A stretch of 64,000 bases of DNA from Ceratotherium simum simum (taxonomy: Eukaryota; Chordata; Mammalia; Perissodactyla; Rhinocerotidae): the NCBI RefSeq assembly GCF_000283155.1, contig NW_004454159.1, positions 20,469,253 to 20,533,252 on the forward strand, read 5' to 3'. The notes under the pieces were generated by a model. The model was not told the DNA's origin. It saw only the letters and a program-made list of their open reading frames with translations, and searched no databases. Positions 1-11,399 of the stretch are shown here, piece after piece. The position numbers and the translations under genes were made by a program. Position 1 is the stretch's first letter. Each line of letters starts with the position of its first letter.

Positions 1-203
1 AGAAAATGTCTGGCTTGGCAATGTGACTCCGAGTCTGAATCCAGTTCAGGCTCTAACTGGGAGCCCTTGGGCATGCTCTTGGAAATCCACGGCTCTTGGT
101 TTGCTTCTCTGGGAAACGGGGAGAAGTCTAGAAGATAAAGGGAGGAGGGGCCCTGTTTTTTCCTTTTCGATGAGGCTTCTTTTACAAATAATTTAATAAA
201 GCT
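1..203. other. Unique flank before the first SINE
   Basis: No repeat family or coding signal is recognised. Its last ten bases (194-203, TAATAAAGCT) are the left target-site duplication of the SINE that follows. Confidence 0.5.
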
Positions 204-443
204 CTTTTTTTCTTTTTTGTTGGTGAGGAAGATTATCCCTGAGCTAACATCTGTTGCTGATCCTCCTCTTTTTGCTGAGGAAGATTGGCCCTGGGCTAAC
301 ATGCGTGTCTATCTTCCTCTACTTTATTTGTGGATGCCTACCGCAGTGGTGTGTGGGTCCATGCCCAGGATCCGAACCTGCGAACCCTGGGCCTCCAAAG
401 CGGAGTGCTTGAACTTAACCACTACACTGCCGGGCCAGCCCCA
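204..443 (-). repeat. ERE-type tRNA-derived SINE
   Basis: Read on the minus strand it begins with a GGGGCTGGCCCGG-like head, has a B box (plus-strand GGATCCGAACC at 368-378), then the equine body with two copies of the AGGAAGATT...CTGRGCTAACAT module, and ends in an A-rich tail (the T-run at 204-220). It is flanked by an exact 10-bp target-site duplication, TAATAAAGCT, at 194-203 and 444-453. This is a non-autonomous retroposon presumably mobilised by L1. The short open frame across it has no coding meaning. Confidence 0.95.
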
Positions 444-836
444 TAATAAAGCTTTATATTAAAAAGAGGGCATGAGCAATCATTGGGCTTATTTATTGGT
501 TTTACTTCATTATTCAGAAAACAGATAACATACTTCTGCACAATATGTGCCATCTAAACTATTTCTTTAGAGAAAACTTTTAGGAAGAAATGAACATTCT
601 GGTGTCCAAACTCTATTCATCTCAGACTAGGGCAAGCAGGTGAGGTGATGGCTTCTTTTAACTTCTTACCTGTCATTACTGTTTCGTACCTTCTCTGGCT
701 TTAGCATGTTGTTTGTTTTGGTTGTGAATTTCCAAACTCTGACAAAAATTCTTAACTTTCTTCCTTTTTAATAAACAATTTTGTCCAAAGATTTTGAAGG
801 CTGAACAAATGCAGAGGCTTTACAAAATGTGTTTTT
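444..836. other. Unique AT-rich sequence
   Basis: Begins with the right duplication of the upstream SINE and ends with the left duplication of the next one (AAAATGTGTTTTT, 824-836). No repeat, RNA or coding signal is recognised between them. Confidence 0.5.
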
Positions 837-1052
837 TTTTTTTTTTTAAAGATTTTATTTATTTAATTTTTTCCCCCCAAAGCCCCAGTAGATAGTTGTA
901 TGTCACAGCTGCACATCCTTCTAGTTGCTGTATGTGGGACTCGGCCTCAGGATGGACGGAGAAGTGGTGCCTCGATGCGCACCCGGGATCCGAACCCGGG
1001 CCACCAGCATTGCAGCGTGCGCACTTAACCACCAAGCCACAGGGCCGGCCCC
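837..1052 (-). repeat. ERE-type SINE, second subfamily
   Basis: On the minus strand it starts GGGGCCGGCCCTGTGG, with an A-box-like TGGCTTGGTGG and a B box (plus GGATCCGAACC at 986-996). Its 3' body is the CCCCAAAGCCCC...ATAGTTGTAT plus AAAGATTTTATTT type, unlike the element at 204-443, so it belongs to a different ERE subfamily. A 13-bp exact target-site duplication, AAAATGTGTTTTT, flanks it at 824-836 and 1053-1065. Confidence 0.95.
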
Positions 1053-1089
1053 AAAATGTGTTTTTGATTGGTTGTTTTCCCATCTGATC

Positions 1090-1728
1090 TTGGCAGGAGA
1101 CAATCTGGGTAAGAAATGGGATGTCTTGCCCCTATGTCCCCATACACATGTGGACAGGACTTACCTGAGAAGTTTTGGGCTTGTGGTAGCTACTCTCCAC
1201 ACATAGCTCCCTCCCCAGTGAAGCATAATCTCCTAGAATTGAGCCATTGTGCAGTCCCCACCCCTTGAGTCCGGGCTGGCTAATAGAAAGAGGCCCAAGT
1301 GCCACTGCCTGACTTTTGAAGTGCATTAAGAAGCCTTGTAGGTTTTGCCTGGGTCTCTTAGAACGCTTGCTCTGGGGGGACCCAGCCGCCACATAAGAAT
1401 TCGGACTACCCTGCGACCACACCTTATGAGGAAGTCCACGCTAGCCTGTGGAGAGGCTGCAGGGAGAGAGAGGGACCCCCTTTTCCAGCCCTCTGAGGCA
1501 CTAGACATGTAAGTGATGAAGCCATCTTGGTTGGCCAGCTCCAGTCTAGAATTTAGGTGACTCCAGCCCCACCTGCCATCTGACCGCCACTGCGTGAGAG
1601 AACCCCAGTGGGAAGCTGCTTGGCTGAGTCCAGTCAACTCAAGAACCACAAGAGATAACAATAAACTGTTGTTTAAAGCCACTGAGTTTTGGGGTGGTTT
1701 GTTGTGTAGAAATGGATAACTGAAACCA
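1090..1728 (+). repeat. MLT1-group MaLR LTR
   Basis: The body carries hallmarks of MLT1 LTRs: GGGTCTCTTAGAACGCTTGC near 1350, a CCAGCCGCCACAT segment, a GCCATCTTGG segment near 1523, and the 3' end TGTTGTTTAAAGCCACTGAG...GGATAACTGAAACCA ending in CA at 1727-1728. The 5' edge is uncertain. This is a non-coding solo LTR of an old ERVL-MaLR retrotransposon. A 118-codon antisense frame inside it is incidental. Confidence 0.8.
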
Positions 1729-2435
1729 GGCTTATAAGCAGATGAGTGGCTGGTTCCATGGGGGCTGAAGGAGTCTATGAAGGTGGGGGTGACTTGGGGT
1801 CATTTTTAATCTGCTCAATTGGTTATGATTGTGAAGAATGAAAGGATGACCTGAGGAGTGAACTATCTGTTTCATCTGTTGGATTCTCTGACCAAGGTGA
1901 GGAGCCTTTCTCTTGCCCTGGTGTTACCTTGCCCACCTTCTCTATAACTCTGGGATCTTTGACGCCATAGATATTTATTACTTAATATTGCAAATAGTTT
2001 TTCTCTGGGTGCTGTCTCTGTCTGCAATTCATCCTTACTCTGTTTAGTTAACAGAGTACACAGTTAACAGAGGTGAACTTATGCTATATATGTACTTTTT
2101 AATAATATTAAGAAATTCGTTGTTTATATTTTTACATATAATAATAAGCACTCATCACAATATTTCACACTTCCTCAAGTGGGGAAAATATGATGGGAGG
2201 GTTCTTATAAATAGGAAATTACCTATTAAAGGACTTCATAGAAAAATAATTATTCGGATTAAGAGAAATGCAAAAATCACCCACTAAAATTAACATCAAC
2301 CTCTCCACACCGTATCATCCTATAAAGAGATGTTATATGGCAAATTCTGAGAATTCAGTGAGATATGAAACACAAAGCCTGACCCTAATAACTTTAGAAT
2401 CTAGTTGGAGAGTGATGATCATGATGATGAGAACA
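1729..2435. other. Unique AT-rich sequence
   Basis: No family recognised. There is a short GATGAT-rich run around 2415-2430 next to the MIR that follows. Open frames here are short and AT-driven. Confidence 0.4.
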
Positions 2436-2640
2436 ACTAGTATTTATTGAGCATTTATTATGTGCCAGGCACTATGATAAGCACTCTATATGTATTTATT
2501 CATTTAATCCTCATAACAATCTATCAAGTAGGTAATATTATTGTTTTGAGATTGTAGATGAGAAAAATTGAGGAAGAGAAATTGTGTAACTCATCCAAGG
2601 TCATGCAGTTAGTAAGTGGTGGTAATAAGTAGTTAACTAC
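2436..2640 (-). repeat. MIR SINE (antisense)
   Basis: The plus strand shows the reverse complement of MIR: TATTTATTGAGCATTTATTATGTGCCAGGCACT, then TTTAATCCTCATAAC, GATGAG, and AAGGTCATGCAGTTAGTAAGTGG. Diverged and 5'-incomplete, as is normal for MIR. Confidence 0.85.
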
Positions 2641-2724
2641 TATTCAGTCTTGCCGTACATACTAGAAAATATAAGTTATGACTACCTTTTTGTGTGAGAG
2701 TTAGCATATGCTCTGTGCATAGGA

Positions 2725-2890
2725 TACTTTGGCACTCAAAGTGCAGTCCCTAGACCAGCAACATTAGCGTCCCCTGAGAACTTGTTAGAAATGCAGAATC
2801 TCGACCCTCACCCCAGACTTACTGAATTGAATTGTGTTTTAACAAGACCCCCAGGTGACTCAAGTGCACATTAAAGTGTGAGGAGCACTG
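2725..2890 (+). mobile_element. MER5A hAT-Charlie MITE
   Basis: Non-autonomous hAT element with the MER5A series: CTCAAAGTGCAGTCCCTAGA, CCAGCA, GAACTTGTTAGAAATGCAGA, ACCCCAGACTTACTGAATTG, TTTTAACAAG, CCCCAGGTGA, GGAGCACTGG. The 5' terminal inverted repeat is degraded. Confidence 0.9.
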
Positions 2891-4044
2891 GTCTAGAAAG
2901 GAAATGGTAAAAGACTTCCAAGGAAGACGTCATCGCCGTGACCTTCAAAGGGGTGGTTGCTGATTGCCTGCCTGGGGAAGTGGGTGACGTGATTATATGA
3001 AGGGGTTTGTTTTGCCAATTAAGAACTCATGGAGTGGTTATGCAAACAGAAGACGAGAAAAATGGTTTTTTAAGCTATGTATTTGCATTTTTAAAAATTT
3101 GGAAAATGTGGTTAGTTCAGAGAGACATGCTGATTCATGAAGTGGGTGGACTCTCCGGGGCCAGGCCATAGTTGATTTCATCCCCTAAACCCCTGCAATA
3201 CCCGCCCTCACTAACCCTAGCACATGTAATGTGTCTGCTTGGCCCAGGAGGATGGATTGTCATCCACAGGTCATTTGGCTACATTTGGTGACCTGAGAGT
3301 AGCTGCCACAACTTTCTATACAGTAGGACTGTATAGAAAAAAAAAATGTGTTCCATCACTTCAAAAAAAAAAAATCATTTCAATTCCTAAAGAAATTTGC
3401 CTAGGACATAAATTGAAAAGAGATACACAAAAAAAAGTATTACATGTGTACTGATCAAGGAATGAGCTCAGTAAATCTTTGGGATGTGGGAGCAGGTAAT
3501 AAAACAAGGGGGAGAAGTAGAGGGTGTGAGAAAATGCACGTGACATAACTTGCTGTTTTGATTTTGTATATGGTTTTGAAATATCCCAAAAAACTGAAAC
3601 AGATTGTCGAGATAGTTATTAGTAGAAGGGGGATAAAGCGTAAGAGGCTAAGGCAGTAAGGGGACATTTATTTTCACTGGCATATAAAAAGTTAACCAAT
3701 GGACAGATGCTCCAGAAAAGGAATTTTGGCTAGCCAACTTGGGAGGAGGAAGAAGAAGGTAACTGTATAAAGCACAGTGGGAAAAAGAATCCTGATTATT
3801 CTTTACAAAGCCAGCAGAGGGATCTTGGTTTCTTAAAATAGTAGTGGTATGAGAACATGGATATCATAGGGTTTATGTTGCCTGTAGGAGGAGGAAGTCT
3901 AATAATAAGGTTGGTTCTGTGAGCAAACGGAGAAATGAGGATGGACGTATCAACAGAATGTTCACTTCTATGTGGGTGACAGTGTCGAAGGTCATGTTCT
4001 GCTTCACACGAAGCATGTTCCATGGAAGAAAATAGGGGCTTTTG
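2891..4044. other. Unique sequence with short A-runs
   Basis: No repeat or gene recognised. Homopolymer A tracts occur at about 3340-3348, 3363-3373 and 3429-3436. The open frames on both strands show no family resemblance. Confidence 0.4.
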
Positions 4045-4175
4045 CCTTAGACAGACCTTGGTTGGAAATCTGACTTTTGCCCTTTGCTAACTTCATGACT
4101 TTTTGAGCCTTTGCTTTTGTATCTACGAAGACAATAATATTAACCTCACAAGGCTGTCCTGGAAGTTCTTTTAGG
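4045..4175 (+). repeat. MIR SINE fragment
   Basis: Sense MIR core: AGACCTTGGTTGGAAATCTGAC, TAACTTCATGACTTTTTGAGCC, then AATAATATTAACCTCACAAGGCTGT. Strongly diverged, with no clear ends. Confidence 0.6.
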
Positions 4176-4244
4176 GAGTGGCTGTAAAAGATCTCATTCT
4201 TGCATATTCATTTCATCACCATGTCCTGTTTATTTACCTTCTCA

Positions 4245-4720
4245 AGATCTCTTGAATCCATTTACTTTTTTCCAATGTTATCTCTTCTCCTTTAGTTCAA
4301 GATACCAGGTACCAAGCCCTCCTCCCTGAACTACTGCTATAGCCTCTTAAATGGTCTCCCTGTACCTACCCTTGATCCCTTCCAGACTGTTTACACTGTT
4401 CACACTGAGGGTAGAGATCTTTTCAAAATGCATATCTGGTCATGTTACATATGCCCCCCCACAATCCTTAAATAGCTTCACATTGATCTTAGGATAATAA
4501 TAAAACAAGGCCTGGCCCCTGCCCATTGCTTAAATATTGTCTTTCACAACTCTTTGCCTTCATTCAGTTCTTTAAAACTCATTTTTTCGCTTGGTTAATG
4601 TCGTTTCCATCATTAGATGTTTAGTGATGTGTCTATTTCGCTCACCTCTGTATCTCCAGAATCCAGCACAATGCCAGATGTACACTAGGTGCTCATTCAC
4701 TGTTCCCAAATGAATGAAAA
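4245..4720 (+). repeat. L2 LINE 3' end
   Basis: Sense L2: CTATAGCCTCTTAAATGGTC near 4340, CAAGGCCTGGCCCCTGCCC, and the typical tail CTGTATCTCCAGAATCCAGC, GGTGCTCATTCACTG, AATGAATGAAAATG. 5'-truncated, as nearly all L2 copies are, and without coding capacity. Confidence 0.8.
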
Positions 4721-5746
4721 TGCCTGTTTAGTAAAATCTCCCTCCTTGTTCCTTGCTAGGAAAGAGAGCATATCTCAAAACTGTGAGGGGATTAATGGTA
4801 TACGCTCGTCCTTGATCACTGGACTTTCCCACCATACTCGTGAAGGACGGGGTGGTGGCTATGTAGGTGCTCTGCCTGGAAAACTTGCCAAGCCTTGTTC
4901 TAGAATGGCATTCTCAGTCTTGACACAGGATATGAACCCAAGAAAAAGGAGCCAATTGAAGAACTGGGAAAAATATGTGATGCCTTATGTTGAAGCAAAA
5001 TTTCCTGAGTAAACAGAATTGTTCCATTTTATACGTCATTTTTCATAACATCAAAATATTCTCCCAGCGTTTATTTATTTCTTCTTTCATGTATACTTAA
5101 GGTAGAAGATAAAAACAACAACACAAACTGTTGTTAAATAAAACATTACATTTTCAAATACATAGAGACATTTAAATGAAGGAACATCTTAATTGCCTTA
5201 CCCATTCTTAATTTTTATTCTATGCTTTATGTCTTATTATTCCCACTTGGAAATAGCCTTCTGTCACTTTAATATTGGCCTGCTCACATTTTAAAATTAT
5301 CCTATGTCATCTAATCTCTGGAAGTTTAGCTTTTGCAGTTGTTAATAATAATATGATATGATTAATTTCTAAAGACCCTCATTAGTAATACTATTCATTT
5401 CAAATCCTCATTAACCTGTCAGATAAGAGCTTTGGATTCTCCACTGCTAGAATCCAGGCAGGTTCCAATAAGCTTTAATTACTTGAAATGAGGTGTTACA
5501 TGTTATCTTTCAGAGTGTTTGTATGTTCAAGGATTGATAGCACTTGGCTCAAATTTCATCTTAGATATTTTCTGGAATCTGTTGGGTTGTGGCACTATTT
5601 ACAGAAAAGATGAAAGTAAGACCATAATATAGGAAAAAAATTTGATTTTTTCCGAAGGCTCTGTTGGGGTGAAATCTCTACACACACGATGGCAGTCTTG
5701 ATTATGTCATAAATGTGTAGTTGTGAATATTAGAAATATGGTATCT
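4721..5746. other. Unique AT-rich sequence
   Basis: No repeat recognised. The 107-codon open frame ending at 5012 starts inside the L2 tail and continues into unique sequence. Its product matches nothing I recognise and the reverse strand is stop-rich, so it is left uncalled. The 5300-5500 part is rich in TAAT-type motifs and free of recognisable repeats. Confidence 0.4.
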
Positions 5747-5755
5747 TCAATCTCT

Positions 5756-6011
5756 CTCTCTCTCTCTTTTTTTCATGGTGAGAAAGATTGGCCCTGAGCT
5801 AACATTTCTTGCCAATCTCCCTCTTTTTGCCTGAGGAAGATTGTCGCTGAGCTAACATCTGTGCCAATCTTCCTCTACTTTATATATGGGATGCTGCCAC
5901 AGCATGACTTGATGAGCGGTGCGTAAGTCCATGCCTGGGATCTGAACCCGCGAACCCCGGGCCACTGAAGCAGAGTCTGGGAACTTAACCACTACGCCAC
6001 TGGCCAGCCCC
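5756..6011 (-). repeat. ERE-type SINE with (AG)n tail
   Basis: Minus-strand ERE with head GGGGCTGGCC, a B-box-like element (plus GGATCTGAACC, 5938-5948) and the two-module GAGGAAGATTG body. The tail is an (AG)n tract on its own strand (CT on plus, 5756-5767) rather than plain A. A 9-bp target-site duplication TCAATCTCT lies at 5747-5755 and 6012-6020. The left copy runs straight into the CT tract, so its exact edge is slightly ambiguous. Confidence 0.93.
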
Positions 6012-6020
6012 TCAATCTCT

Positions 6021-9000
6021 TGATTGGTCAGATTTTAAGGCTGCATCTGGGAAAGTGTGAGAGCTTGGTGGAGCACTAGACTTTGAGATGTGGCAGAAGC
6101 AGTGCAAAATGATCTTGATTATTTTTACTTTTGAGCTCTGAGCTCTGAAATGGTACTAACTGTGTGCATGTTTAGGACCATTAGCATTTAGGCCTGGTGT
6201 GTCTGGTGGAATGTTTTGAGAATGCTCAGAATGCAGTCATCTCTCTCCAGGTATTTCTTTTAGCAAAGAGAATTCCTAGGAGATGCATGGCTATGTAGTG
6301 CCCAGTGAGAGATTGCACCTACACAGAGTTTGATAATTTGGGGAACAATAATCTTTGGCAAGATAAATGAAGACACATGTCATTGCCACACTTGTGTGAG
6401 CTGAGCCAGTGCTGGTTTTAAAGCTTCCTTCCCATATCCAAGGATGTATGTGGTCAGTTGTAGAGCAGGGGTCCAGGAAACCCGAGGAATTGACCTTCTG
6501 TCCTTTGTGCAACAGAATGCAACAGGTAGGAGGTTGGATGGCTGTCTAGAATATAAAGAGGGACACCTCCCAAGAAGGAGTGTATGTATCCTAATTAATT
6601 TTAAAACTAACTTTTAAAAATAATCCTCTTTATAGATGAATCACATAATATTAAAAAAATAGATTTATTATACTAAATTTAGAAAATACGAATCAACAGA
6701 AAGAAAAAAATAAAACTTTTCCATAAACCCATTATCTAGAAATAATCACTTCCAGTTTTGATAGCTTTCTAGTCAGACTCTCTTTTTCCCTCTCTTTATG
6801 TTACTATGAGTGTGAGTGTGTGTGTGCGAGATACCTGTATGCACACAGACACATGCAGAGCAAGGAAGGTCACAAAATTGCGTAAACTCAGATTATTCAA
6901 AGAAAACGTATTCCCCTTCAGACCCTACACACTGCCTGCAGGGACAAAATCCAAATTTTAGTCTAGTCAGATAAACGTAGTCTGGTCTGATGCAGACGTT
7001 TAAAAAATCTCTTTGGATAACTCAGTCTTGTCTTGTCTGACTCGGGGACAAGTCAGGCTTGCAGAGCTCTGTGCCCTTCCCATTCCTTTTCTCTAAGAGG
7101 CCATCTGGATGATGCATGTGACCTTGTGACATTTGGAAGAAGGGATCTCTGGATCCTTGCTGGCAGGCCCTGCTCCTTGTGTTGGTAATCTCTGAGGTGC
7201 TATAGGTCCTAGGTGGCATTTTCAGGTCATGTATGGCCACTGGCTCTGGGCCCATTTGCTCACTGTGGAAGGAGGTACTTTGGTCTAGATGGAAGCCCTC
7301 AGTCCTTCCGAGAGCTCTCATCCCTCGTGTCCCATCATCACTAATGCTGGCTCTCTTGCACTTCATGCATGGACCTTGGAGAGCCAGGAGCTCTGCTCTC
7401 CTACCGTATTGGAAATCTTGCTGAGCTGGGTTGTATCTCTATGCCCAATGAGGGTGGGTGGAGGAAGCTCAGCCATATGAAAATAGCACAGCAATTCAGC
7501 CTTGGATTTAGAATTGCTTTAAGTATGGCCCCGGGTGAGAAATGAGGGGTCTAACGATTGAACACAGTTATGCTGTCTTTTTCTGGATAGGCTTCATTCT
7601 GCTTTATCACTTCTACATTACCTGCCTTACCCTCTCATCTGGGTCAAGATTTGTTCTTATAGAATGTTGCCAGGGCAACAATGCCTGTGCCTTTTTAAGG
7701 TATTTCAGGAGTGACTGAAGAGCTCTCTCCATCTGCTGGTGAAGCTACTTGGAGATAAGAGAGAGGCCTTGTGTCAATTTGTTTCTTATTAAGATCACAT
7801 TAATAAGTATTACTCATGTAAATCTCACAGGCAAACAGTAATTCTCGGGCTTGTGCTTCTATGTTTCCAAAGACAGAATTCTCCATCTCTATGCCCATGC
7901 ATTACCACAGCACAGCTCTCAAAAGACAGATAGGTTAATTCACGGTCACTCGCTCCATGTCCTCTGAAAGCACAGTCCAGTTTGGTTTAAGTGGCTGTTG
8001 AAGACAGTCTGGAGAAGTGCAGATCCATTAGGAATTCAGTGGGGAGAGCATACTGTGTACCTGTTTGCATATGGACTGGTAGTTGGGATCATGAAAGGCG
8101 GTATCATTTGACAGGCACCTAGGAGACCCTGGGGTTGACATCAGGAAGTTGCTCCCTGGGTCAGGCTGGAGGACTGGGTGATGGAGGAAGCTGGAGATTT
8201 CCCTGTGCTCTGTGCTCAACCTGGAGGGAAATAAACCACAGGAGTCCACTTCTGACCTGAGCCCAGCTGACCATGGAATAGTCTGGAATAGAGACCTGTG
8301 GTGGGGCTTCGATAGATTGGGGGTGTATGGTTGAAAGGCTCTGCCAGTCTGTCTCCTTGGGAAGCAGATTTGCTCTGGCTCTTACAGTGTTTGCATTTGA
8401 CGGATAAGCGAAGAATTCAACCTTCTTTGTTTTGCGTTTTGTGAATAAAATGACTTTTGTACCATCCCCTCAAGGAAACAAATCTCTATTAATATGCTTA
8501 TAAAATATAACCTATAGCCATGAGCCAGGCTGAACTTGAGATTAGACACGCCAGATGGGAGAGGGGAGCTTGTGGCTTTCTGACTTTGACTTTAATCGGG
8601 TCGTCTTGATTACATAGCACAAGCAATGAGAAGCTTGATTAAATGACTTCAGTTCATCGACATTTTTAAATAGATGAATATGTAATTTGCAATTTTACCA
8701 ACCCAGTTACCTGTGGGTTACTATGGTAATAAAGCATATGCTGAAATGACATTTGACATTAATTTTATTATTTTAATTTACAATCAGTGAAACACAATAG
8801 CACCTCCTGACTAATGTGCTTCATTTTAGGGTAACTGAGGAAGAATAAATGTACCCACATCTTCAGAGTAGTTAGGAATTATGGTATATTAAAGAGAAAA
8901 GGTTAAGACCAATTCATCCATCATCCAAATTAAGCCTTAAATTGATGAGGGCGGTAGGGTTAAGTGAATTCTCTTGAGACAGGTATCTATCTGGACTTCT

Positions 9001-9228
9001 AACCTGTGGATGGGTGGTATTTGGTCCTGAGACAAGCTACATCCAAATCCATACTGCAAGATGTGTTATAATGAGATAATAGTACCCTAGCTGCTGGTGC
9101 GTAGCATTTCAACACAAGATTGAGGTATCCTTATACGTGGCTGGCAATCTATGGCTATGAAAAATAGGCTTTGGTTGAACTTTAATGGTTTAGTTAATAC
9201 TCTAGGAATAATTACTCAGGCATAATGG
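6021..9228. other. Long unique stretch, no gene recognised
   Basis: About 3.2 kb without a recognisable repeat apart from a short TG-rich run at 6809-6828. Several 60-115 codon frames around 7.0-7.5 kb overlap on both strands and show no family features. The part from 8590 to 8800 is AT-rich with an RFX X-box-like site, listed separately. Confidence 0.4.
8590..8870. promoter_or_regulatory. Candidate regulatory element with X-box-like site
   Basis: Seen: GTTACTATGGTAAT at 8717-8730 is an imperfect inverted repeat that differs at two positions from the RFX X-box palindrome GTTRCCATGGYAAC. TAAT/ATTA cores cluster on either side and no repeat is present. Known: RFX proteins bind such palindromes. 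Inferred only: that this is an active element. One such site can occur by chance in 64 kb. Confidence 0.2.
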
Positions 9229-9296
9229 AAATATAGGGAACTTTGGACATTTTTTTATGCGACAAAATATAGAGAACTTTGGACAATTTTATGGAC
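9229..9296 (+). repeat. Imperfect tandem duplication, about 34 bp x 2
   Basis: Copy one (9229-9263) and copy two (9264-9296) share AAATATAGRGAACTTTGGAC followed by a T-rich segment and ATGSGAC, with small indels in the T-run. Probably a replication-slippage duplication. Confidence 0.7.
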
Positions 9297-11399
9297 AAAA
9301 AGGTGAAATAAGGAGATACCATAAAAAAACTTTTTTTTACTGTTGCTACTAAAAATATAGACAGCAAAAAGTTGGCATGAAAAAAGATCTAGAACTTTCT
9401 ACTTACTTTAGAAATGATTCCACGTGGATTCACCATCTCCCAAAGACTGGAGTTGCCATGAACTTTGCCTCTGTCTTATAAAGAGGGCCCTGGATCCTGG
9501 CCCCCATTCTTGGCTCTATTCTTGGCCACATCTGGCTCTAAGGATGTTCATATTACTTCTCTTTCTCTCAGGTCTCATTCACATTTGATGAGAACTTAAC
9601 TTTTTATTGTTAAAATTCTTTCTGTTGAAGGGATTATTATCGTGGGAGTGCTTTTTAGAGTACTGATTTTGCTTTTGGCTAGTAAGGGAAACTAATGTCC
9701 TATCAGAAGTAGTTGAATATTTCCACTGTATTCTGTAATGGTATATATTTTCTTTTAAATTTGGGGATGAAGATGCATAAGGAATATTTAAGTCTAGCTA
9801 ATACATTGTTTTGTCAGACAGCCATGTGCAGAAATACTCTTAAAAAATAGATCCTGTATTTTAATGGTAACTGTAATTCCTGTAAGCTGTGAATAGTGAT
9901 AGAAAACATTGACTCCAACTCTCTTTCCTTAAATGAAGCATTCATCTCAGAAGCCAACCACGAGAAAATTGAACTTAGCACACCCCAACTGCCTTTTAGT
10001 TATTTATTGAGAAGTTAATTCAAATTTTGCCACCAAGTCATCACATTGATTATTTTTCCATCTAACCACTCACCATAAATAATCAGGCCCCCCAAAAAAT
10101 AATTGGCAGTTGTAGGGAGAGAATGATATTAAAAGGTAGAAAATAAATGTATCCATCAGCTAATGGAAATAAAACCAATAAGCACTGAAAACAGTAAAGA
10201 AAACATTAATTCAGGCAGTGCCCTTTCAGTTTGCCTTAGGAATCATGAGTAGCAATTCGAAACCCTGTTTTTCTCTTGGGAAGAAGTGCTGCCTGGAATA
10301 TGATATAAACTACACTGATCAAATAAAGAGGAGAGCCTCAGGCTAAAACAGAAAGAAAGAAGTTACAACAAAGAAAAACAGCTAGTTGTATGAAATGTCG
10401 CATTTATACACCAGCAAAGTAAAATTAGAAATCTCCCCCTACATAAATGTTATATCAGCTGCAGAAGAAAAATAGCTACATCACAGAGACCAGACTTGAG
10501 AAAGAGGATAACATAAAATAGAAGATTATTTCAAAGAGTTCCCAGAGCATGCCTCCCATATATATATATATATATTTAGGTTTTGATCATGATATAATGA
10601 TAGTTTAATTTTGTTAAATGATGTGTAGAGTTACTTGAATTAAGTTGAATGTTTTAGGAAAAAAGTAATGATAAATAATTTTAAAAAGTACCTATTGGAA
10701 CAAAAAATTGGATGGGTATAGATTATTAAATTTAAATAGGCATTTGACATTCTCTTTCTTCTTTGGAAACTTGAAGCTCTTGATTCACGTAAAATGGTAC
10801 CCTTTGGCTTTTGTGAGCATCACTGAGCTTAGAAAAGTGTGACCAATGACAAAATGAAAGATTGCAGGGGCATGCTTTTGTTGTGACGAATTTGTTATTG
10901 CAGAAGTTCCCATTAGAAATTCAATGTCATCTATTAAGAAGGCCTCTGTGCCTTGATTTATGCAGCAGATGGGTTTTGAAAGGCAACAGACAAGTAAAAT
11001 TTTTGTAAATTAAATCAGTGTGTTTGTCATTTGTGGTTCATCATTTTGTAAAACCAAGAGTTCATTTGTAATGTCAATGATTAGGCCTAAAATATCTAAT
11101 TGATTAGATTTTCTAAATCAGATTTTATTCGAGTAAAGCATAAAAATATTGTTGAAAGCAATTTAAATGTCTGTAAAAATACTAGAATGACCAAGAGCAA
11201 AGATAATTATAGGAAATCATGAATGATTCACATCATAATCAATAAAATCTAAATAAGACTTTATGGATGTTTGATCTTTGCAACAACTGGTAACCACTTT
11301 ACTTTTCTCTCTTCCTCAAGCCAAACTTTCTAGACTCTCAGTTCCTATTTTCACGTATCTATAGCATTTTTTATAGTTATCACTGCCTCGTGCTTGAAA
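9297..11399. other. Unique AT-rich sequence
   Basis: No repeat family is recognised except a short TA run at 10558-10575. There are no open frames of note, and frequent stops in all frames argue against coding sequence. Confidence 0.4.
10558..10575. repeat. (TA)n microsatellite
   Basis: Nine uninterrupted AT/TA units followed by TTTAGG. A candidate length-polymorphic site. Confidence 0.8.

Noticed and set aside
837..1052. tRNA gene from the A and B boxes
   Set aside because: The boxes belong to a SINE head; there is no acceptor-stem pairing and a SINE body with target duplications follows.
1326..1682. 118-codon minus-strand frame as a gene
   Set aside because: It lies entirely inside an MLT1 LTR and on the strand opposite to it.
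4689..5012. 107-codon frame as a processed-gene remnant
   Set aside because: It begins in the L2 tail; the later part resembles no protein I recognise and lacks a poly-A tail or duplications.
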